Positions 35,342-44,454 are shown, numbered from the stretch's first letter. The stretch is 64,000 nucleotides of DNA from Nesterenkonia sandarakina (GCF_013410215.1 NZ_JACCFQ010000001.1:186001-250000), one strand, 5' to 3'. Made by a program: numbers and translations. The notes: generated from the sequence alone by a model not told the origin.

Positions 35342-35728
35342 GTGACGCAGACTAAGGGCACCCTCTACAGAGGCCGGGAAGGCATGTGGTCCTGGGTGGG
35401 ACACCGGATCACAGGCGTGGGGATCTTCTTCTTCCTCCTGGTCCATGTGCTCGACACCTCTCTGGTGCGAGTCTCTCCGGAGGCCTACGACGCGGTGATC
35501 GGCGCGTATAAGAACCCGATCATGATCGTCGGTGAGATCGGCCTGGTCGGCGCGATCGTCTTCCACGCGTTCAACGGACTGCGGATCATCCTGGTGGACT
35601 TCTGGTCCCAGGGCACCCGCTACCACCGTCAGATGCTGTGGGCCGTGATGGGCCTCTGGGTCATCACGATGATCGGCTTCACCGTCCGCCACTTGATGCT
35701 GTTCCTTGACGGCTGGGGAGGGTTCTGA
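35342..35728 (+). CDS. sdhC: Succinate dehydrogenase cytochrome b556 subunit
   Basis: 128-residue membrane anchor of complex II with three transmembrane helices. SdhC signature GMWSWVGHRITGVGIFFFLLVHVLD contains the quinone-site Ser/Arg region and a haem His; a second His, in AIVFHAFNGLRIIL, is the other haem ligand. Start GTG 35342 follows GGGAGG by about 10 nt. First gene of sdhCDAB, in the order usual for actinobacterial Sdh2-type enzymes. Confidence 0.94.
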   Translation: MTQTKGTLYRGREGMWSWVGHRITGVGIFFFLLVHVLDTSLVRVSPEAYDAVIGAYKNPIMIVGEIGLVGAIVFHAFNGLRIILVDFWSQGTRYHRQMLWAVMGLWVITMIGFTVRHLMLFLDGWGGF

Positions 35729-35730
35729 GA

Positions 35731-36237
35731 ATGACCACCACGCAATCTGACGCACTGCTGCCCGCGCAGGGCATCGAAGCCCCGCGCTCCGGTCGCATCG
35801 ACCCGAAGTACCTGCGCAGCGGCTCCTCGAAGTCCAGCAGCTTCGAGATGGCCGCCTGGGTCTTCATGCGCGTCTCCGGCGCCGCCCTGGTGGTCCTGAT
35901 CTTCGTCCACCTGGCAGTGAATCTCCTGGTCGGCGAGGGCATCCACCAGATCGACTTCGGCTTCGTCGCCGGCAAGTGGGCCAATCCGGTCTGGCAGTTC
36001 TGGGACCTCACCATGCTCTGGCTGGCGATGCTGCACGGCGGCAACGGGATGCGCACGATCATCAACGACTACGCAGAGAAGGACTCCACCCGAGTGTGGC
36101 TCAAGTCCATCCTCTACCTCTCGGTGATCGTCATCATCGTCCTGGGCACCATGGTCATCTTCACCTTCGAGCCCTGCCTGCTCGACAACGCTGGCCAGCT
36201 GCTCGAGTCCTCCCCCTCCTTCTGCCAGAACGTCTGA
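35731..36237 (+). CDS. sdhD: Succinate dehydrogenase hydrophobic membrane anchor subunit
   Basis: 168-residue anchor with a charged N-terminus (PRSGRIDPKYLRSGSSKSSSF region) and three transmembrane helices; MRVSGAALVVLIFVHLAVN carries the haem-ligand His and LHGGNGMRTIINDYAEKDSTR is the conserved loop. ATG 35731 lies 2 nt after the sdhC stop. C-terminus after the third helix is short and contains two Cys of unknown relevance. Confidence 0.92.
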   Translation: MTTTQSDALLPAQGIEAPRSGRIDPKYLRSGSSKSSSFEMAAWVFMRVSGAALVVLIFVHLAVNLLVGEGIHQIDFGFVAGKWANPVWQFWDLTMLWLAMLHGGNGMRTIINDYAEKDSTRVWLKSILYLSVIVIIVLGTMVIFTFEPCLLDNAGQLLESSPSFCQNV

Positions 36238-36316
36238 TGCGCACCGGGTCCGCCCGGTGCGCATCCGTGCGCGTTCACATGCCTTTCGAACACCAAGAAA
36301 AGAGAGCCACAAGCTG

Positions 36317-38104
36317 ATGCAGGTTCACAAGTACGACGTCGTCATCGTCGGCGCCGGTGGCGCCGGAATGCGCGCAGCCATCGAATCCGGGCAGCGCGCC
36401 CATACCGCCGTGCTGACCAAGCTCTACCCCACCCGGTCCCACACCGGCGCGGCGCAGGGCGGCATGTGTGCCGCGCTGGCCAACGTCGAGGAGGACAACT
36501 GGGAGTGGCACACCTTTGACACCGTCAAGGGTGGCGACTACCTGGTGGACCAGGATGCCGCCGAGGTCATGGCCAAAGAAGCCATCGACGCCGTGCTGGA
36601 CCTGGAGAAGATGGGCCTGCCCTTCAACCGCACCCCCGAGGGCAAGATCGACCAGCGGCGCTTCGGCGGGCACACCCGCGATCACGGCAAAGCCGCCGTG
36701 CGTCGCGCCTGCTATGCCGCGGACCGCACCGGGCACATGATCCTGCAGACGCTGTACCAGAACTGCGTGAAGCACAACGTCGAGTTCTACAACGAGTACT
36801 ACGTGCTGGATCTGCTCACCGTGGACGAAGAGGTGACCCGTGAAGACGGCACCACCTACATGCAGAAGAAGACCGCCGGCGTCGTCTCCTACGACCTGGC
36901 CAACGGTGAGATTCACGTCTTCCAGGCCAAGTCGGTGGTCTTCGCCACCGGTGGTCTGGGCAAGATCTTCAAGACCACCTCCAATGCGCACACGCTGACC
37001 GCCGACGGCATGGCTCTGGCCTACCGCGCGGGCATCCCGCTGGAGGACATGGAGTTCGTGCAGTTCCACCCCACCGGCCTGGCCGGGCTGGGGATCCTGC
37101 TCTCCGAGGCCGCACGCGGCGAAGGCGGGATTCTGCGAAACTCCGAGGGAGAGCGCTTCATGGAGCGCTACGCCCCCACCATCAAGGACCTCGCCCCACG
37201 TGACATCGTGGCCCGGTCCATGGCCAACGAGGTGCGCGAAGGCCGGGGTGCGGGTCCGAACAAGGATTACGTGCTGCTGGACCTGACCCACCTGGAGCCG
37301 GCGCACATCGACGCCAAGCTCCCGGACATCACCGAGTTCGCCCGCACCTACCTCGGTGTGGAGCCCTACACCGAGCCGGTGCCGGTCTTCCCGACCTGCC
37401 ACTACGCCATGGGCGGGGTGCCCACCACGGTGAAGTCCGAGGTGCTTCAGGACAACGACACCATCGTCCCGGGCCTCTTCGCCGCCGGCGAGGTCGCCTG
37501 CGTCTCGGTCCACGGATCCAACCGCCTGGGTACCAACTCGCTGCTGGACATCAACGTCTTCGGCAAGCGCGCCGGCCTGGCCGCCGCCGAGTACGCGGCC
37601 ACCGCCGAGTTCGTGGACATCCCGGAGAACCCGACGGCGTTCACCGAGAACCAGCTCAACGCGATGCGCGCCTCCACCGGTGGAGAGCGCACCGCGACGC
37701 TGCGCGCCGAGCTGCAGGAGACCATGGACGCGAACATGCAGGTGTTCCGCTCCGAGGAGACCATCAAGGAAGCCCTTGCGGTCATTGCTGACCTGCGCAA
37801 GCGCTATAAGAATGTGCAGATCCAGGACAAGGGCAAGCGCTTCAACCTGGACCTGCTCGAGGCTGTGGAACTCGGCTTCCTGCTGGACATGGCCGAGGTC
37901 ATGACCGTGGCAGCCCTGCACCGCAAGGAGTCCCGCGGCGGACACTACCGCGAGGACTTCCCGGAGCGTGATGATGAGAACTTCATGCTCCACTCGATGA
38001 TGTACCTGGACCCCGAGTCCTCGACCGATGGCACGAACGGCATCCGCGCCGACACCAAGCCGGTCGTCTTCACCCGTTACGAGCCGATGGAGCGTAAGTA
38101 CTGA
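36317..38104 (+). CDS. sdhA: Succinate dehydrogenase flavoprotein subunit
   Basis: 595-residue catalytic subunit oxidising succinate to fumarate with covalent FAD. N-terminal VVIVGAGGAGMRAAIESG dinucleotide-binding motif; SHTGAAQGGMCAALAN with the His that carries FAD; MEFVQFHPTGLAG; RGEGGILRN; CVSVHGSNRLGTNSLLD; catalytic Arg region in the CHYAMGG block. Start ATG 36317 (MQVHKYDVVIVG) gives the normal family N-terminus; a longer frame begins at 36257 without support. The stop shares one base with the sdhB ATG. Confidence 0.96.
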   Translation: MQVHKYDVVIVGAGGAGMRAAIESGQRAHTAVLTKLYPTRSHTGAAQGGMCAALANVEEDNWEWHTFDTVKGGDYLVDQDAAEVMAKEAIDAVLDLEKMGLPFNRTPEGKIDQRRFGGHTRDHGKAAVRRACYAADRTGHMILQTLYQNCVKHNVEFYNEYYVLDLLTVDEEVTREDGTTYMQKKTAGVVSYDLANGEIHVFQAKSVVFATGGLGKIFKTTSNAHTLTADGMALAYRAGIPLEDMEFVQFHPTGLAGLGILLSEAARGEGGILRNSEGERFMERYAPTIKDLAPRDIVARSMANEVREGRGAGPNKDYVLLDLTHLEPAHIDAKLPDITEFARTYLGVEPYTEPVPVFPTCHYAMGGVPTTVKSEVLQDNDTIVPGLFAAGEVACVSVHGSNRLGTNSLLDINVFGKRAGLAAAEYAATAEFVDIPENPTAFTENQLNAMRASTGGERTATLRAELQETMDANMQVFRSEETIKEALAVIADLRKRYKNVQIQDKGKRFNLDLLEAVELGFLLDMAEVMTVAALHRKESRGGHYREDFPERDDENFMLHSMMYLDPESSTDGTNGIRADTKPVVFTRYEPMERKY

Positions 38105-38892
38105 TGAGCACTCCCACCAAAGAAGCCGCAGAGCCCGCCTCCAAGATCGACATGAAGGAGAGCGGGGGCGGAGGCGAGGTCCCCAGCTTCGACGTGACCA
38201 TCCAGGTGCGCCGCTATGACCCGGAGTTCTCCGACGAGGCACGCTGGGATGAGTGGACGGTCACCATGTACGGCACCGACCGTGTGCTCGACGCGCTGCA
38301 CAAGGTCAAGTGGGAGATCGACGGCTCGCTGACCTTCCGCCGCTCCTGCGCCCACGGCGTCTGCGGCTCGGACGCGATGCGCATCAACGGTCGCAACCGC
38401 CTGGCCTGCAAGGTCCTGCTCAAGGATCTGGACCTCTCCAAGCCGGTCCTGGTCGAGCCCATCAAGGGTCTGCCCGTGGAGAAGGACCTGATCGTGGACA
38501 TGGAACCTTTCTTCCAGTCCTACCGCGAGATCATGCCCTTCATGGTGAACAACTCCCCCGCCCCGACCGGCGAGCGGATCCAGTCCCCGGAGGAGCGGGA
38601 ACGCTTCGATGACACCACCAAGTGCATCCTGTGCGCCGCCTGCACCTCCTCCTGCCCGGTCTTCTGGACCGACGGGCAGTACTTCGGCCCGGCGGCGATC
38701 GTCAACGCGCACCGGTTCATCTTCGACTCCCGCGACGACGCCGGCGACATGCGCCTGGAGGTCCTCAACGACAAAGAGGGAGTGTGGCGCTGCCGCACCA
38801 CCTTCAACTGCACCGACGCGTGCCCGCGCGGCATCGAGGTCACCAAGGCCATCCAAGAGGTCAAGCGTGCGGTGCTGACCCGCAGCATGTGA
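38104..38892 (+). CDS. sdhB: Succinate dehydrogenase iron-sulfur subunit
   Basis: 262-residue electron-transfer subunit. 2Fe-2S ligands in RRSCAHGVCGSDAMRINGRN and the following RLAC; 4Fe-4S and 3Fe-4S ligands in CILCAACTSSCPVF and CTDACPRGIEVTKAIQ. N-terminus has an acidic/gly-rich extension of about 20 residues. ATG 38104 overlaps the sdhA stop (TGATG). Last gene of the operon; a strong terminator follows. Confidence 0.96.
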   Translation: MSTPTKEAAEPASKIDMKESGGGGEVPSFDVTIQVRRYDPEFSDEARWDEWTVTMYGTDRVLDALHKVKWEIDGSLTFRRSCAHGVCGSDAMRINGRNRLACKVLLKDLDLSKPVLVEPIKGLPVEKDLIVDMEPFFQSYREIMPFMVNNSPAPTGERIQSPEERERFDDTTKCILCAACTSSCPVFWTDGQYFGPAAIVNAHRFIFDSRDDAGDMRLEVLNDKEGVWRCRTTFNCTDACPRGIEVTKAIQEVKRAVLTRSM

Positions 38893-38906
38893 TCCACTGT
38901 GCCTTC

Positions 38907-38957
38907 AGAGGTGGGGCGTCGGGCGCGAGCAGCACTCGCACCCGGCGCCCCACCTCT
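38907..38957 (+). terminator. Terminator of sdhCDAB
   Basis: AGAGGTGGGGCG (38907-38918) pairs with CGCCCCACCTCT (38946-38957); inner GCGAG/CTCGC extends the stem. TTGGT follows. Confidence 0.85.
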
Positions 38958-38992
38958 TGGTGCATCCCGCTCCCCTACGATGAGGTGTTGTC

Positions 38993-39994
38993 ATGCAACG
39001 TTACGATGAGGCCGCCCGGCATCTGATCGAGGTGGGTGTGGGTCCGACCAACTTCACGAACATCGTGGTCGCCGCGGAGGCGCTGGAGCGCGGCATCACG
39101 GTCCGCAAGTCCACCAGCAGCCGCAGGATGGTCCTGGAGCACCAGGGACGCATGCGCACCTGGAGCGGCGGGAGCACCAACCACAACAGCGACCTGGTCA
39201 AGAAGATCGCCTCCTATAAGGATGTGGCCAGCCGGCTCTTCCGCGACCTGAAGATCAGCGCCCCGGAGAACGCCGTCTTCGCCGTGACCGAGGTCGAGCG
39301 GGCCTGGGCCTGGGCTGCTCCCTTCACCCGCAGCGTGATCAAGCCGCACAACGGCAGGCAGGGCCAGAACGTCCACGCCGGACTGCAGACCGAGGCGGAG
39401 TTCCACGCCGCCTTCGAGAAGGTGGCCGCGAAGAGCAGCCAGGTGCTGGTCGAGGAGTTCTACACCGGGGTGGAGCATCGATGCCTGGTCGTAGAAGGTC
39501 GCCTGGTGGCGGCCACGCGACGCCGGCCCGCGAGCGTCCTGGGAGACGGTGTCAGCAGCATCGCGCAGCTGGTCACCGCGAAGAACCGGGACCGCGGCCC
39601 CATCCACAAGGACCTGGTCCTCGACGGCGACTCCCGCGAGTATCTCGCCAGGCATTCTCTGGCCCCGGACTCAATCCCGACGGCCGGTGAACGCATCTAT
39701 CTCCGGAGCACCTCCAACCTGCATACAGGCGGGGACGCGGTGGACGCGACCGATGAGCTGCGCGCGCCGGAGCAGGAGCTGGTCGAGCGTGCGGCCCGGG
39801 CCCTGCCCGGGCTGAAGATCGTCGGTTTCGACGTGCTGCTCCCGCGCGGCGAGGCGGACCTGCACGAACCCTCGATCCTGGAGATCAACGCCAGCCCGAT
39901 GGTCTCGATGCACCATTTCCCCTGGTCTGGCCAGCCCCGCGACGCGGCCCGACATGTGGTCGACTCGCTCTTCCCGCGCACCGCACGCAGCTGA
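38993..39994 (+). CDS. Stand-alone ATP-grasp ligase, GshAB/CphA-like
   Basis: 333-residue protein consisting of one ATP-grasp module. The N-terminal part (about residues 1-70) includes TNFTNIVVAAEALERGI; ATP-binding blocks are TRSVIKPHNGRQGQNVHAGL (Lys and glycine-rich loop), VLVEEFYTGVEHRCLVVEGRLVAATRRRPASVLGDG (given by its Glu and His near 155-165) and, at the metal site, GFDVLLP...LEINASPMVSMHHFPWSGQPRD. These resemble the ATP-grasp domain of bifunctional GshAB glutathione synthetase and cyanophycin synthetase. It is alone, with its own TACGAT box (38976-38981) and terminator upstream. It should ligate a carboxylate to an amine or thiol-containing amino acid; substrates unknown. Confidence 0.75.
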   Translation: MQRYDEAARHLIEVGVGPTNFTNIVVAAEALERGITVRKSTSSRRMVLEHQGRMRTWSGGSTNHNSDLVKKIASYKDVASRLFRDLKISAPENAVFAVTEVERAWAWAAPFTRSVIKPHNGRQGQNVHAGLQTEAEFHAAFEKVAAKSSQVLVEEFYTGVEHRCLVVEGRLVAATRRRPASVLGDGVSSIAQLVTAKNRDRGPIHKDLVLDGDSREYLARHSLAPDSIPTAGERIYLRSTSNLHTGGDAVDATDELRAPEQELVERAARALPGLKIVGFDVLLPRGEADLHEPSILEINASPMVSMHHFPWSGQPRDAARHVVDSLFPRTARS

Positions 39995-40010
39995 GACCCC
40001 ACGCACCTCG

Positions 40011-40061
40011 GGCCGTGCGGCAGCTGAGGCCGTGCGGCAGCTCGGGCCGTGCGGAAGATCA
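40011..40061. repeat. 17-bp unit repeated three times between convergent genes
   Basis: GGCCGTGCGGCAGCTGA, GGCCGTGCGGCAGCTCG and GGCCGTGCGGAAGATCA lie head to tail; the third copy contains the YihY stop codon. Confidence 0.85.
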
Positions 40062-41162
40062 GCGGCTGCGCGGGCGGAGCGCTCGGCTGCGGTCGTCGGT
40101 GGCCAGGGCTGCCCAGGAGGCGCAGAGCAGGTAGATCAGGCTGAGCAGGAAGAAGTAGACGAAGAAGCCCAGCACCGTGGCGAAGGAAGACACGATCAGG
40201 TTTCCGTCCTCCACGCCGCTGAGCAGGAACGTCGAGAGGTGGCGCAGCAGCGATGAGCCGACGGCGGCGATCAGCGCCGCACGCCACAGCACCGAGACCG
40301 GCATCACCACCCGTGAGGCCACCCGGAAGATCAGGATCGCCACCAGCACGTCCAGGATCAACGGCACGGCGAGGGTGATCACCGTGCCGACCAGTCCTTG
40401 CAGCACGTTGAGGTTCCATCCCAGCAGGTCTTCGCTGAACACCAGGACAGATTCTGAGAGCAGGCTGGTGGCGGTGGCGGCGAGCAGCATCACGGCCAGC
40501 AGCAGCATCACAGCCAGATCCCGTGACTTCACCACGAACACGTTCTCATCCATCAGCGGCCGGTCGAAGATGCTGCGGATACCCGCGCGCAGCCCGTTGA
40601 TCCAGCTCAGCGAGGCCACCGCGGCGACCAGCAGCGAGACCACCAGGGTGAGCCCGAAGCCCTCGGTGTTGAAGAGCTGCGCCTGGGTCGCCAGTCCGTC
40701 CTCGCCGATCACCCCGGGCAGCGCGTCATTGGTGAGGTCCACGATCGTGTCCTGCAGCTGTTGATCACCACCGATGACCAGTCCTGCCACGGAGAACCCA
40801 GCCACGAGCGCAGCCGAGACGGAGAAGAACATCATGTAGGCCGCGCCGGCGGCCATCACCGTGCCGTAGTGGAACAGGAAGAGGTTGAATATCCGCATGC
40901 CGCGGGTGGTGTCGAGTCGGGTGAGGCCCCAGAACAAGGTCAGCCCGAACATGGCGGCCCCGCTGCGACCCTCCCGCCGGGCATGGCCCCAGGCCTGGCG
41001 TGCCCGGACCTCGCGGCGACGCAGCCCCTCGAGGTCCAGCGGGTTGACCATGCCGGAGACTTCCTCGCGGTCATTCATCGCCTTCGCCGCGGCACGCGCG
41101 TGCCCGGCGATCAGCCCGTGACCGCCGGTGCGTGGTCGCAGTCTGGAGGGGTCCTCGTTCAC
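40059..41162 (-). CDS. YihY/virulence factor BrkB family membrane protein
   Basis: 367-residue inner-membrane protein with six transmembrane helices, of the YihY/BrkB family (often annotated, without proof, as ribonuclease BN). Recognisable blocks: RIFNLFLFHYGTVMAAGAAYMMFFSVSAAL near the first helix, SLSWINGLRAGIRSIF and the C-terminal FATVLGFFVYFFLLSLIYLLCASWAAL. Possible role in transport of lipid or siderophore-type molecules by analogy to YhjD of actinobacteria. Start GTG 41162 lies 18 nt after the trpS stop on the same strand, so it is probably co-transcribed with trpS. An internal ATG is possible. Confidence 0.87.
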   Translation of the reverse strand: MNEDPSRLRPRTGGHGLIAGHARAAAKAMNDREEVSGMVNPLDLEGLRRREVRARQAWGHARREGRSGAAMFGLTLFWGLTRLDTTRGMRIFNLFLFHYGTVMAAGAAYMMFFSVSAALVAGFSVAGLVIGGDQQLQDTIVDLTNDALPGVIGEDGLATQAQLFNTEGFGLTLVVSLLVAAVASLSWINGLRAGIRSIFDRPLMDENVFVVKSRDLAVMLLLAVMLLAATATSLLSESVLVFSEDLLGWNLNVLQGLVGTVITLAVPLILDVLVAILIFRVASRVVMPVSVLWRAALIAAVGSSLLRHLSTFLLSGVEDGNLIVSSFATVLGFFVYFFLLSLIYLLCASWAALATDDRSRALRPRSR

Positions 41163-41180
41163 CGCAGGCTCACCCTCTGC

Positions 41181-42188
41181 TCAGCGCCCGCTCGCCGGAA
41201 GGAACCCGACCTTGTCGTAGACCTCGGCGAGGGTCTCCCCCGCCACGGCCCGCGCCTTGGCGGCTCCGGTGGCCAGCAGCGCGTCGAGCTGGGCCGGGTC
41301 TTCCAGCAGCTCCTCGGTGCGATCGCGGATCGGACCGAGCTTGGCCACCACCACCTCGGCCAGCTCCACCTTCAGGTGCCCGTACATCCGACCCTGGTAC
41401 TCCTCGACGATCTCAGCGATCGGGCGGTCGGTGAGCGCGGAGTAGATGCTCAGCAGGTTCGAGACACCCGGCTTCTCGGCCTGGTCGAAGCGGATCTCGG
41501 CGCCGTCGTCGGTCACGGCGGACTTGATCTTCTTCGCGATCTGCTTGTCGGTGTCCATCAGGTTCAGCAGCCCGGCGGGCGAGGCCGCGGACTTCGACAT
41601 CTTCGCCGTGGGGTTCTGCAGGTCATAGATCCGCGCCCCGGCCTCGGGGATCAGCGGCTGGGGCACCCGGAAGGTCTCCCCGTAGCGGTGATTGAACCGT
41701 TGGGCGAGGTTGCGTGAGAGCTCCACGTGCTGCTTCTGGTCCTGACCCACCGGGACCCCGTGCGGCTGGTAGAGCAGGATGTCAGCGGCCTGCAGCATCG
41801 GGTAGGTGAAGAGCCCGACCCCGGCCGCATCGGCGCCCTGCTTGGCGGACTTGTCCTTGAACTGGGTCATCCGGGCGGCCTCCCCCATCCCGGTCAGGCA
41901 GGTCATGATCCAGCCCAGCTGCGCATGTTCGGGCACGTGGGACTGCACGAACACCGTGGAGCGCTCGACGTCGAGGCCTCCGGCCAGGTACTGGGCCGCG
42001 GTCCGACGCACCCGGGTGCGCAGCTCAGCGGGGTCCTGGTGCACGGTGATCGCATGCATGTCCGGGATGAAGAAGAAGGCGTCATAGCGCTCCTGCATCT
42101 TCACCCAGTTGACCAGCGCTCCCAGGTAGTTGCCCAGGTGCAGGGAGTCAGCGGAGGGCTGCATCCCGGAGAGTACGCGCTCAGTCAC
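41181..42188 (-). CDS. trpS: Tryptophan-tRNA ligase
   Basis: 335-residue class Ic aminoacyl-tRNA synthetase. The HIGH-like motif is [13 protein letters not shown] at the N-terminus and KMSKS is present ([16 protein letters not shown] near residue 195); [20 protein letters not shown] and [25 protein letters not shown] line the tryptophan and ATP pocket. Length and motifs are normal. No T-box or other leader is apparent upstream; the 113-nt gap before it contains GGTGTCCTTCGGG repeats and a run of nine G. Confidence 0.96.
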   Translation of the reverse strand: MTERVLSGMQPSADSLHLGNYLGALVNWVKMQERYDAFFFIPDMHAITVHQDPAELRTRVRRTAAQYLAGGLDVERSTVFVQSHVPEHAQLGWIMTCLTGMGEAARMTQFKDKSAKQGADAAGVGLFTYPMLQAADILLYQPHGVPVGQDQKQHVELSRNLAQRFNHRYGETFRVPQPLIPEAGARIYDLQNPTAKMSKSAASPAGLLNLMDTDKQIAKKIKSAVTDDGAEIRFDQAEKPGVSNLLSIYSALTDRPIAEIVEEYQGRMYGHLKVELAEVVVAKLGPIRDRTEELLEDPAQLDALLATGAAKARAVAGETLAEVYDKVGFLPASGR

Positions 42189-42245
42189 GGCGGTTCCTTC
42201 GTGTTGTCGGGGTCAGGCGGGGGCGGGTCCGCCGGAGGTAGGGCC

Positions 42246-42298
42246 GGTGTCCTTCGGGAGCCGGTGCCCTCTAGGGGCGGTGTCCTTCGGGGGGGGGC
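42246..42298. repeat. Degenerate 16-17-bp repeats and G9 run between xthA and trpS
   Basis: GGTGTCCTTCGGG occurs at 42246-42258 and 42279-42291 with a related unit GGTGCCCTCTAGGGG between them; the right copy runs into nine G. A likely slippage site. Confidence 0.7.
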
Positions 42299-42301
42299 CG
42301 C

Positions 42302-43231
42302 TCAGGGCAGCTGGTAGTCCACGACCAGCGGGGCGTGATCGGACCAGCGCAGCGAGTAGTCCTGTGCCCGGTCCACCTTGAGGTTGCCCGCCAGCTCGGC
42401 CAGGGCCGGGGTGGCCATGTGATAGTCGATCCGCCATCCGGTGTCGTTGTCGAAGGCCTTCCCCCGGTAGGACCACCAGGTGTAGGGGCCATCAATCTCT
42501 CCGGCCAGGTCTCGTGCGACGTCGCGGAAGCCGAGCTCGCCGAAGTAGGCATCGAAGTATGCCCGCTCCTCCGGGAGGAACCCGGAGTTCTTCACGTTGC
42601 CCTTCCAGTTCTTGATGTCGAGCTCGCGGTGGCCCACGTTGAGGTCACCCATGACCAGCAGATGATCGGTGCGCTGCGCGAGCTGCGGCAGGTACTCGGT
42701 CATGTACTGCAGGAATCGCATCTTGTGGTCCTGCTTGGGCGAGCCCACTTCCCCGGAGTGCACGTAGACGCTGACCACGGTCAGCGTGGAGCCGTCGCCG
42801 AGCTCATAGTCGGCTTCGATCCAGCGGCCGTCATCCTCGGGGTGGCCCTCGCCGATGCCGCGGCGGGTGGCGATGGGCGGCTTCCGGGAGATGATCGCGA
42901 CGCCGGCCCGGCCCTTGTCGGCCGCTTCATACTCATGCACATGCCAAGTCTCGGGGGCGGTCATCTCACCGACCAGCTTGGTCAGGATCTCCTCATTGGC
43001 ACGCACCTCTTGGAGCGCCAGGATGTCGATCTCACGGTCCGCGAGCCATTCACCCATGCCTTTGCGGTGCGCGGCGCGGATCCCATTGACGTTGACCGAG
43101 GCGATCCGGGTCTGCTGGCCCGATTTGGCGTCCTGGATCCGGTGCGGGTGCTCGCCGAAGTCTGCTGCCTCGGTGGGGGCGGCGCTGGACGCCGGGGCGG
43201 TCTTGGGCGTGGCTGTGCTGTTCGGGGTCAC
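42302..43231 (-). CDS. xthA: Exodeoxyribonuclease III / AP endonuclease
   Basis: 309-residue EEP-fold nuclease for abasic-site repair. Motifs: RIASVNVNGIRAAHRKGMGEWL, LALQEVRA (catalytic Glu), YVHSGEVG, MGDLNVGHRELDI (Asp/Asn metal site), GWRIDYHMATP and the final LRWSDHAPLVVDY with catalytic Asp-His. The N-terminus has about 40 extra Ala/Thr/Pro residues relative to the usual start. GTG 43231 is the longest start; none of the alternatives has a better ribosome site. It lies 11 nt after the next upstream gene. Confidence 0.93.
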   Translation of the reverse strand: MTPNSTATPKTAPASSAAPTEAADFGEHPHRIQDAKSGQQTRIASVNVNGIRAAHRKGMGEWLADREIDILALQEVRANEEILTKLVGEMTAPETWHVHEYEAADKGRAGVAIISRKPPIATRRGIGEGHPEDDGRWIEADYELGDGSTLTVVSVYVHSGEVGSPKQDHKMRFLQYMTEYLPQLAQRTDHLLVMGDLNVGHRELDIKNWKGNVKNSGFLPEERAYFDAYFGELGFRDVARDLAGEIDGPYTWWSYRGKAFDNDTGWRIDYHMATPALAELAGNLKVDRAQDYSLRWSDHAPLVVDYQLP

Positions 43232-43242
43232 CTGGGGTCCTC

Positions 43243-43878
43243 TCAGGGCACGATCTCGCCCGTGATGGGCTGGTCGTCGTCGTTGTTCCGGGTCTTCGCG
43301 CGGCTGTTCTGGTCTCGGCGCCGGCTGTCGGGGGCGTCCTGGCGCTCCTGCGTCGAGTCGCCTGCTCCGCGCCCGACGTGCTCTGCGAGCATGTCTCGGC
43401 CGTTGCCTGCGGTCATCTCGATGGTGTCCAGGGCGCGATCCACCATGGCAAGGTCTGCCTCTTCGCCCTTGGCGAGCTCCTGAGCGATGACCCGCTTCTG
43501 GACCTCGACGATCTTGAAGGAATGATCCAGCTTCAGGTTCCTTCCGTGGGTGTCCTCGTCGACCACGGTGGCGCCGCCCAGGGTGTCGGCTCGGCGGGAG
43601 GCCGCGTCGGCGCGCGCCGAGTCCAGCGTCTGCCCGAACTTCTTGGCCCCGGAACGCACCGAGACCACCAGCACGGTGGCCAGCAGCAGCCAGCCTCCGG
43701 CGATGACGGCGATGATCCAGCCGATCACGTCGTTCTGGTTGGCGGCGAAGATCAGGGCCACCAGGAGCACAGTGATCATCACCGCGAAGCTGATGCCTGA
43801 GGTCCGGCGGCCGAAGTTCTTCAGGGTTTCCTGCGCGCCAGATGCGCCACCCGTGGGCAGTGACTGCTGAGAGCTCAT
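43243..43878 (-). CDS. Two-helix membrane protein of unknown function
   Basis: 211 residues: short cytoplasmic N-terminus, two adjacent transmembrane helices (SFAVMITVLLVALIFAAN and VIGWIIAVIAGGWLLLATVLVV), then a charged cytoplasmic domain with a helical region (HSFKIVEVQKRVIAQELAKG) and a disordered Arg/Asp/Asn tail ending QPITGEIVP. I do not recognise the family. ATG 43878 has GATAAT 6 nt upstream, so it is likely leaderless. It is immediately upstream of xthA on the same strand and probably co-transcribed. Confidence 0.7.
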   Translation of the reverse strand: MSSQQSLPTGGASGAQETLKNFGRRTSGISFAVMITVLLVALIFAANQNDVIGWIIAVIAGGWLLLATVLVVSVRSGAKKFGQTLDSARADAASRRADTLGGATVVDEDTHGRNLKLDHSFKIVEVQKRVIAQELAKGEEADLAMVDRALDTIEMTAGNGRDMLAEHVGRGAGDSTQERQDAPDSRRRDQNSRAKTRNNDDDQPITGEIVP

Positions 43879-43884
43879 GGGGCG

Positions 43885-43890
43885 ATTATC
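43885..43890 (-). promoter_or_regulatory. -10 box of the two-helix membrane protein gene
   Basis: GATAAT on the minus strand, 6 nt before ATG 43878, one of the closest matches to TATAAT in the window. Confidence 0.55.
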
Positions 43891-44040
43891 CCTGCGATCA
43901 CGGCTTGATGGCGAATCGACTCCCCCGCCGGACTGCCACGCGGCTGCTCCCCCGCGGCAGCCTGCTCGGAACTGCCTGTTGGTCTCTTATGATGGCCGTG
44001 GACCTCGTCCAGAACTGTCCCGACGATCCAGGAGGACCCG

Positions 44041-44382
44041 ATGGTCGCCCAACCCGAGACCCCTCGCCCCGCAGACGCCGCCGAGCGGACCACGTATATG
44101 CGCCGCTACGCCCTGGACCCGGCGCTGGCCGAGGAGTTCGTCAGCTTCCTCACCAAGCAGGTCATCCCGGCGCGTGAGGAGCGCGGGTTCACCGTGGAAT
44201 CGATCTGGCTCTCAGACGGCAAGGACGAGCTGACCTGGTTCGTCAGCCGCCCCGGCGATCGCGAGGAGTTCGCCCAGGCGGAGCAGGCCTGGGAGGAATC
44301 CGACGAGCGCGCGGAGATCTTCGCCGGGGCCCCGGCCTATGTGAAGGCCAAGGACCTGCGCCCGGTCACGCGTCTGCGCTGA
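44041..44382 (+). CDS. Small NIPSNAP-like / dimeric alpha-beta barrel protein
   Basis: 113 residues. The core reads as a ferredoxin-like alpha+beta fold: RRYALDPALAEEFVSFLTKQVIPAREERGF, then VESIWLSDGKDELTWFVSRPGD and a helix, ending with the strand AYVKAKDLRPVTRL. This is like NIPSNAP or antibiotic-biosynthesis-monooxygenase folds; no catalytic residues stand out. ATG 44041 has AGGAGG 6 nt upstream; the -10 is probably TATGAT near 43988. Monocistronic. Confidence 0.6.
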   Translation: MVAQPETPRPADAAERTTYMRRYALDPALAEEFVSFLTKQVIPAREERGFTVESIWLSDGKDELTWFVSRPGDREEFAQAEQAWEESDERAEIFAGAPAYVKAKDLRPVTRLR

Positions 44383-44385
44383 GCC

Positions 44386-44420
44386 GGACCACTCGGCGCT
44401 GCGGCAGACCAATCGGCGCT
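44386..44420. repeat. 20-bp-period duplication between convergent genes
   Basis: GGACCACTCGGCGCT (44386-44400) and AGACCAATCGGCGCT (44406-44420), 13 of 15 equal, just after the stop of the NIPSNAP-like gene. Confidence 0.6.
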
Positions 44421-44454
44421 TCACCAGCCCCGGTGGGCCAGCGCTGACCTGGTT

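Noticed and set aside
36275-38242. 655-codon open frame on the minus strand across sdhA
   Set aside because: Complementary frame of sdhA; no motifs, and the forward gene is certain.
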